Assembly (NCBI GenBank): GCA_019634635.1
Contig: JAHCBB010000010.1
Span: 124,001 to 188,000 of the forward strand
DNA length: 64,000 nucleotides
Origin: Verrucomicrobiia bacterium
GTDB taxonomy: Bacteria; Verrucomicrobiota; Verrucomicrobiia; Limisphaerales; UBA9464
Reading direction: 5' to 3'
Part shown: positions 60,380 through 64,000 of the stretch, in pieces
How positions within the stretch are numbered: the first letter of the stretch is position 1
Layout: every line of letters starts with the position of its first letter
Notes under the pieces: generated by a model
Seen by the model: only the letters and a program-made list of their open reading frames with translations
What the model was told of the DNA's origin: nothing
The model's database searches: none
Translations under genes and position numbers: made by a program

Positions 60380-60406
60380 GGGACGGGATCGGGGGGGGCG
60401 GGGGGG
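60380..60406 (+). other. G-rich tract, possible G-quadruplex between convergent genes
   Basis: Four G runs (3, 3, 8 and 7 bases) with loops of 2, 3 and 1 bases lie in the 40-base gap after the SNase-like gene and before the convergent DUF2237 gene. It could form a G-quadruplex and might slow transcription between convergent genes. Confidence 0.45.
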
Positions 60407-60416
60407 AATGATGGCC

Positions 60417-60779
60417 TCAGCGCGGGATGGCGTTGGCCTTCAGTTCCTCGAGGGTCACAAATTCCAGGGCGGATTCGTGAGTGGCTTCAAGGATCACCGG
60501 CGGGGCGCAGCCCGCGGCGAGGCTTTGCTGCCATCGCGCGACGCACAGACACCACCGATCACCGGGCTGTAATCCCGGGAACTGGAGTTCGGGCACTGGA
60601 GTGCTCAGGTCATTTCCCTGGGAGCGTGTGAACTCCAGGAACGCCGCCGTCATGCGGGCGCAGACGGTGTGGAGGCCATGGTCCCCGCGGCCCGTCCGGC
60701 AGTAGCCGTCCCGGTAAAATCCTGTCATCGGCGACTGACAGCAGGGCGCCAGCGGCCCTCCCAGCACGTTGGTCGGCAT
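60417..60779 (-). CDS. DUF2237 family protein
   Basis: 120 residues from the ATG at 60779; an ATG at 60833 would add 18 residues without conserved text. The family text is NVLGGPLAPCCQSPMTGFYR, DGYCRTGRGDHGLHTVCARM, FLEFTRSQGNDLSTP, and PGDRWCLCVARWQQSLAAG with VILEATHESALEFV. Cys and His are conserved in the family, but its function is unknown. Ordinary length for DUF2237. Confidence 0.9.
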   Translation of the reverse strand: MPTNVLGGPLAPCCQSPMTGFYRDGYCRTGRGDHGLHTVCARMTAAFLEFTRSQGNDLSTPVPELQFPGLQPGDRWCLCVARWQQSLAAGCAPPVILEATHESALEFVTLEELKANAIPR

Positions 60780-60888
60780 GGAGTCATCGTAGTCTCGATT
60801 CGGGGAATCGCGACCGGGGTTTGACGATCGCACCGTGCGCGCCCCCTCCCGACGATTGGATTTGGCGCCTGAAGGGGAGACGGCCGGG

Positions 60889-61701
60889 TTATTCCCCGCG
60901 CACGGGCCTCGGGTTCAACAGGAAGGCCCGCAGGTCCGCAAGCCGGTCGGTGTTGATCAGATCCACGCCGGCGGCATGCAGTTCGCGCCAGGCGAACGGC
61001 TGGTCCTGAACTCCCCAGAACCGGATCCGCCGCCCTTGGGCGTGCGCCTGGTCCACCAGTTGGCGCAGACGGCGCCGGTCGGCCTGCGTCAGGACCTCAT
61101 CCCGGAACCAGGGGAAGGTCGGTCGCCAGCTGTCGCTCAAGAGTGGATACAGAAACACCGACGGATTCCGTTCCAGATCCGGAAGCCGCCCGTCGAGGGC
61201 CACCCACCGGACCGGCGACGCCGTCACGGCCTCAACCGGACGGTTCCCTGAAAGGATCACGGTCACCGCCCCCGGAGTCCGCTGGTCGTCCGTGAAGCGG
61301 GTCAGCATCGGGCGGTACGGTTCCAGCGTCCGATCGAGCATGGCGTAGGTCTCCGCGGCATCCCCCTTGATGTCCACGAGCAGCGTGAATTCTGTGACGG
61401 CGTCGAACACAAACCCGCCGTTCGTTTGCACCCGTTCCCGAAGTGGCGCCAGATACAGGGATTCCAGCGTCCGGTCCGGGCGCGCGTCCTTCAAGTCATG
61501 GGCAACGAGCAGTGCGCCGTCCACGAGGTGGACATCCGCCTCCACGCTGGCGAAGCCCTGGTCCAGGGCGTCAAGCAGGGGACGGGCATGCTCATAGTCG
61601 TTGTGGGCATGCGCCCGCGGGAGCGGCGTCACCGCGGGGGCGGCGGTGCCCGGCAGGCAGGCGAGGAGCACGAGAAGGACGGGCATCCAGCAACGGCGCA
61701 T
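60889..61701 (-). CDS. Glycerophosphodiester phosphodiesterase-like / PI-PLC-like exported hydrolase
   Basis: 270 residues from the ATG at 61701, giving a signal peptide (PVLLVLLACLPGTAAPA). The body starts RAHAHNDYEHARPLLDALDQ, then GFASVEADVHLVDGALLVAH, VDIKGDAAETYAMLD, and ends RIRFWGVQDQPFAWRELHAA with DLINTDRLADL. The His, Glu/Asp and Lys positions agree with GDPD-like TIM barrels; the text HAHNDYEH marks a subgroup sometimes called altered inheritance of mitochondria/PI-PLC-like. Substrate unknown. The upstream open frame is spurious. Confidence 0.85.
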   Translation of the reverse strand: MRRCWMPVLLVLLACLPGTAAPAVTPLPRAHAHNDYEHARPLLDALDQGFASVEADVHLVDGALLVAHDLKDARPDRTLESLYLAPLRERVQTNGGFVFDAVTEFTLLVDIKGDAAETYAMLDRTLEPYRPMLTRFTDDQRTPGAVTVILSGNRPVEAVTASPVRWVALDGRLPDLERNPSVFLYPLLSDSWRPTFPWFRDEVLTQADRRRLRQLVDQAHAQGRRIRFWGVQDQPFAWRELHAAGVDLINTDRLADLRAFLLNPRPVRGE

Positions 61702-61830
61702 GCCGGCATCTGAGCCTCCCGCGGGGCTCCTGACAACCCTGCGGCCCGGTCGGATCGGGTCTCCCACGGGCTGTCCCGCGGGCGAGACGCAGGGGACTGA
61801 CAACGGGCTGCGCTCGGGTACGGTCTCCTC

Positions 61831-62385
61831 ATGACGCTGCGCCGGGCGATGGGTGTGTTTGTGAAGGGCAGCCTCGGGCTGCTGAGCATCTGGCTGTCGC
61901 CGCCGGGTCAGGCGGCTGTGGAGGGACTGGAGAGGATGAAGGCGTTGGTCCACGAACGGTTTCCGGAGGTGCCCCATCTGACCCCGACGGAACTGGCGGC
62001 CTGGCTTGCCGATGCCGGTCGCCAACCCCCCGTGCTGTTCGATGTCCGGACCCGCACCGAATTCGACGTCAGCCACCTGCCGGGTGCGCAGCATCTGGAT
62101 CCGAAGGCCCCGGTGGAGCGGTGGATTTCGGCGCTGCCGCCCGGCCGGCCGGTGGTGCTGTATTGCGCGGTGGGCTATCGCTCGGCGGATTGCGCTGCGC
62201 GGCTGATCCGCGCCGGAGTGACCCACGTGATCAACCTGGAGGGTTCCCTGTTTCAGTGGGCGAATGAGGGACGCCCCCTGGAGGCGGGGGGGCGCCCGGC
62301 GTGCCGGGTGCATCCCTACAGCAATCGCTTCGGGAAGTTGTTGCGGCCGGAATTGCGCGCCCCGGCGACGGCGCGATCGTCATGA
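61831..62385 (+). CDS. Rhodanese-like domain protein
   Basis: 184 residues. The domain holds VLFDVRTRTEFDVSHLPGAQ and the active-site loop YCAVGYRSADCAARL with Cys, as in sulfurtransferases. The N-terminal 28 residues (VFVKGSLGLLSIWLS) are hydrophobic and may export or anchor it. The stop overlaps the start of the sterol-desaturase gene (ATGA), which suggests co-translation. Confidence 0.87.
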   Translation: MTLRRAMGVFVKGSLGLLSIWLSPPGQAAVEGLERMKALVHERFPEVPHLTPTELAAWLADAGRQPPVLFDVRTRTEFDVSHLPGAQHLDPKAPVERWISALPPGRPVVLYCAVGYRSADCAARLIRAGVTHVINLEGSLFQWANEGRPLEAGGRPACRVHPYSNRFGKLLRPELRAPATARSS

Positions 62386-63188
62386 GCGGCGGCGACTCCA
62401 TCGAGACGGTGCTGCGCTGGCGCGGGGCGGCGAGCTTTGGGTGGCTGGTGGTGCTGCTGGCGTGGGAAAGCATTCGTCCGGCAAGGCACTGGGCGGCTGG
62501 CTGGCGCGATCGCGGCCGTCATGCGGTGGTGAACGTGGCGCTGGCGCTCGGCAATGTGCTGATGGTCGCGCTGCTGTTTGCCTGGATCTGGCGCTGGGTG
62601 GCGATGGAATCGGCCGCCCGGGGGTTGGGCCTCCTCCACCAGGCCGCCCTGCCGAGTTGGGCCCACGCGCTTGCCGCAATCCTGCTGCTCGACGCCTGGA
62701 CCTACGCGTGGCACCGGATCTGTCATCGGGTGCCGTTCCTGTGGCGGTTCCACCGGGTGCATCATTCCGATGCCCGCATGGACGTCACGACGGGCAACCG
62801 CTTCCACGCCGTCGAGATCGCCCTGTCGGCGGTGCTGCGGATCCCGCTGATCCCCCTGTTGGGAATCCGCTTTGGCGATCTGGTGCTGTACGAGACGCTG
62901 CTGCAGTTCGTGGTGCAGTGGCAGCACGCCAACTTGGTCCTGCCGCGGCGCTGGGAGCGTGTTTTGCGATGGTTCGTGGTCACGCCGGGGATGCACCAGG
63001 TGCATCATTCCCGGGCGCCGTCGGAGACCGACTCCAACTACGCTTCGATTCTGCCGGTCTGGGACCGGCTGTGCCGCACCCTGCAGCTTCGCGAGCATCC
63101 GGAGCGGGTGGACCTGGGGCTGGACGGCGAGGATGTCCCGGGGCGTCAGACCATCCGTGGGCTGATGCGGCGTCCGTTCCGGCCGTGA
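62382..63188 (+). CDS. Sterol desaturase/fatty acid hydroxylase family protein
   Basis: 268 residues, integral membrane (several helices such as LALGNVLMVALLFAWIW and ALAAILLLDAWTYAW). The di-iron His boxes are HRICH, HRVHHSD and HQVHHS with a further HAVE, typical of the family. Members hydroxylate or desaturate lipids and sterols using O2. Coupled to the rhodanese gene by a 4-base overlap. Confidence 0.9.
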   Translation: MSGGDSIETVLRWRGAASFGWLVVLLAWESIRPARHWAAGWRDRGRHAVVNVALALGNVLMVALLFAWIWRWVAMESAARGLGLLHQAALPSWAHALAAILLLDAWTYAWHRICHRVPFLWRFHRVHHSDARMDVTTGNRFHAVEIALSAVLRIPLIPLLGIRFGDLVLYETLLQFVVQWQHANLVLPRRWERVLRWFVVTPGMHQVHHSRAPSETDSNYASILPVWDRLCRTLQLREHPERVDLGLDGEDVPGRQTIRGLMRRPFRP

Positions 63189-63266
63189 CGTTGGTGGCGA
63201 CTCCGCGCCGGGAGAAAACTGCAGTCCCGTCTTGCCCGGTGGGCGTACCCCGCCCAGATTGCGCGT

Positions 63267-63357
63267 GCCAGGGCCCATGGAACGCGGATGGGCGAACCCC
63301 GCCAGGGCCGGAAGGCAGCAACGGTAGCCTGCTCCCGTCTGCCGTGGTCACCCTGGC
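63267..63357 (+). ncRNA. ffs: Signal recognition particle RNA, bacterial small form (4.5S)
   Basis: The SRP domain IV text GGCGAACCCCGCCAGG is followed by GCCGGAAGGCAGCAACGGTA, which includes the GGAAG tetraloop region and the GCAACGG symmetric bulge strand that binds Ffh. The outer arms pair: GCCAGGG 63267-63273 with CCCTGGC 63351-63357, then CCATGG with CCGTGG and GCGGATGGG with CCCGTCTGC (G-U pairs included). There is no room for a 6S-like Alu domain, so it is the small form. Exact ends are uncertain by several bases. The nitroreductase starts 10 bases after the outer stem. Confidence 0.93.
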
Positions 63358-63366
63358 CTGCTCTCC

Positions 63367-64000
63367 ATGACGCCGATTGCCCCCGAGGTATTGCTCGACG
63401 CCCTGAGCTGGCGGTACGCCACGAAGCGATTTGATCCCTCCCGCCGGATTCCCGACGCGACCTGGGGAGTTCTCGAGCAGTCGCTGGTGTTGAGTCCCAG
63501 TTCCTTCGGACTCCAGCCCTGGAAGTTTCTTGTGATCTCCGATCCGGAACGTCGCCGGGCGCTGGTTCCGCTTTCGTGGGGTCAATCCCAGCCCGCCGAA
63601 TGTTCCCACTTTGTGGTCTTCACGGTCCGGCGCGGACTGGATGCGGCGCATGTGGACCGCTTTCTCCTGCGGACCGCCGCGGTGCGCGGCACCACCCGGG
63701 AGTCGCTGGCGGGGTACCGGAACGTCATGATGGGCAGTCTGGACAAGGCACGTGCTGCGGGGACGCTGGACGGTTGGCAGACGCACCAGGTGTACATTGC
63801 GCTTGGGCAGTTCATGGCGGCGGCCGCCCTGCTCGGCGTGGACACCTGTCCGATGGAAGGACTCGAGCCGGCCGGCTATGACAGGGCCCTCGGGTTGGAG
63901 GGCACCGGGTTTGCCACGGTGGTGGCATGTGCCGCCGGGTACCGCGCCGAAGGGGACAAGTACGCGTCGCTGCCGAAGGTGCGCTTCGAGGCGGACGATG
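63367..64000 (+). CDS. NAD(P)H-dependent nitroreductase family oxidoreductase, 3' end outside window
   Basis: 211 residues visible, near the full family length. Starts VLLDALSWRYATKRFDPSRR, with the FMN-binding Arg and the text LSPSSFGLQPWKFLVISDPE. The middle has WQTHQVYIALGQFMAAAALL and GVDTCPMEGLEPAGYD; the end is KYASLPKVRFEADD. The family reduces nitro compounds, quinones or flavins (NfsB-like). Only the last few residues are cut off. Confidence 0.9.
   Translation, partial: MTPIAPEVLLDALSWRYATKRFDPSRRIPDATWGVLEQSLVLSPSSFGLQPWKFLVISDPERRRALVPLSWGQSQPAECSHFVVFTVRRGLDAAHVDRFLLRTAAVRGTTRESLAGYRNVMMGSLDKARAAGTLDGWQTHQVYIALGQFMAAAALLGVDTCPMEGLEPAGYDRALGLEGTGFATVVACAAGYRAEGDKYASLPKVRFEADD

Noticed and set aside
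1..64000. CRISPR array, prophage or transposase
   Set aside because: No regularly spaced short repeats, no integrase, transposase or phage structural genes were seen.

Overview
The window is high-GC bacterial DNA that most resembles a Verrucomicrobiota genome (Limisphaerales/Pedosphaera-like). This is inferred from gene families only: a PEP-CTERM protein, a pseudopilin of the H-X9-DG class, the remains of a PVC-type cytochrome gene, a CotH/lamin-tail surface protein, the DUF5989-carbamoyltransferase pair, and short degenerate repeats in the spacers. No rRNA or tRNA was found. One RNA gene, the bacterial SRP RNA, is present near the right end.

Layout, left to right. 1-7.5 kb: 3' part of a glycogen debranching enzyme, a GDSL esterase, a CoA-transferase fused to a GNAT domain, a PEP-CTERM protein and unknown proteins. 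8.0-16.3 kb: a four-gene plus-strand operon with two membrane VWA proteins around a ferric-type binding protein and a permease fused to an NHL propeller; no transporter ATPase is present. 16.3-20.6 kb: a minus-strand SGNH/TPR protein, DUF5989 and carbamoyltransferase, a set linked to modification of exported or secondary products. 21-23.6 kb: DMT transporter, PfkB sugar kinase, pseudopilin. 24.2-29.7 kb: housekeeping genes argD and alaS, and a nucleotide-sugar dehydrogenase. 29.9-35.9 kb: a complete MoxR/DUF58/BatA/BatB/TPR operon, with several genes joined by ATGA overlaps. 36-50 kb: accessory region with an orphan antitoxin, large secreted proteins, an AT-richer orphan ORF, a broken cytochrome gene, and a secreted protein made of two almost identical 257-residue units. 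50-57 kb: sugar or uronate catabolism genes (PHP hydrolase, SMP-30 lactonase, Gfo/Idh, altronate dehydratase, sugar isomerase-like TIM barrel) around an operon with the gene order of cnrYXH (membrane anti-sigma candidate, periplasmic sensor, ECF sigma factor). 57-64 kb: nth, a PilT-family ATPase, an SNase-like protein, DUF2237, a GDPD-like hydrolase, rhodanese, sterol-desaturase family protein, SRP RNA and a partial nitroreductase.

The items most worth a second look are the permease-NHL fusion in an operon of VWA proteins without an ATPase, the recent internal duplication at 48.3-49.9 kb, the cnrYXH-like regulon with a small secreted protein upstream, the DUF5989/carbamoyltransferase/SGNH-TPR set, and the dispersed structured spacer repeats. 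Domain calls come from reading translations and motifs by eye; no database search was run.
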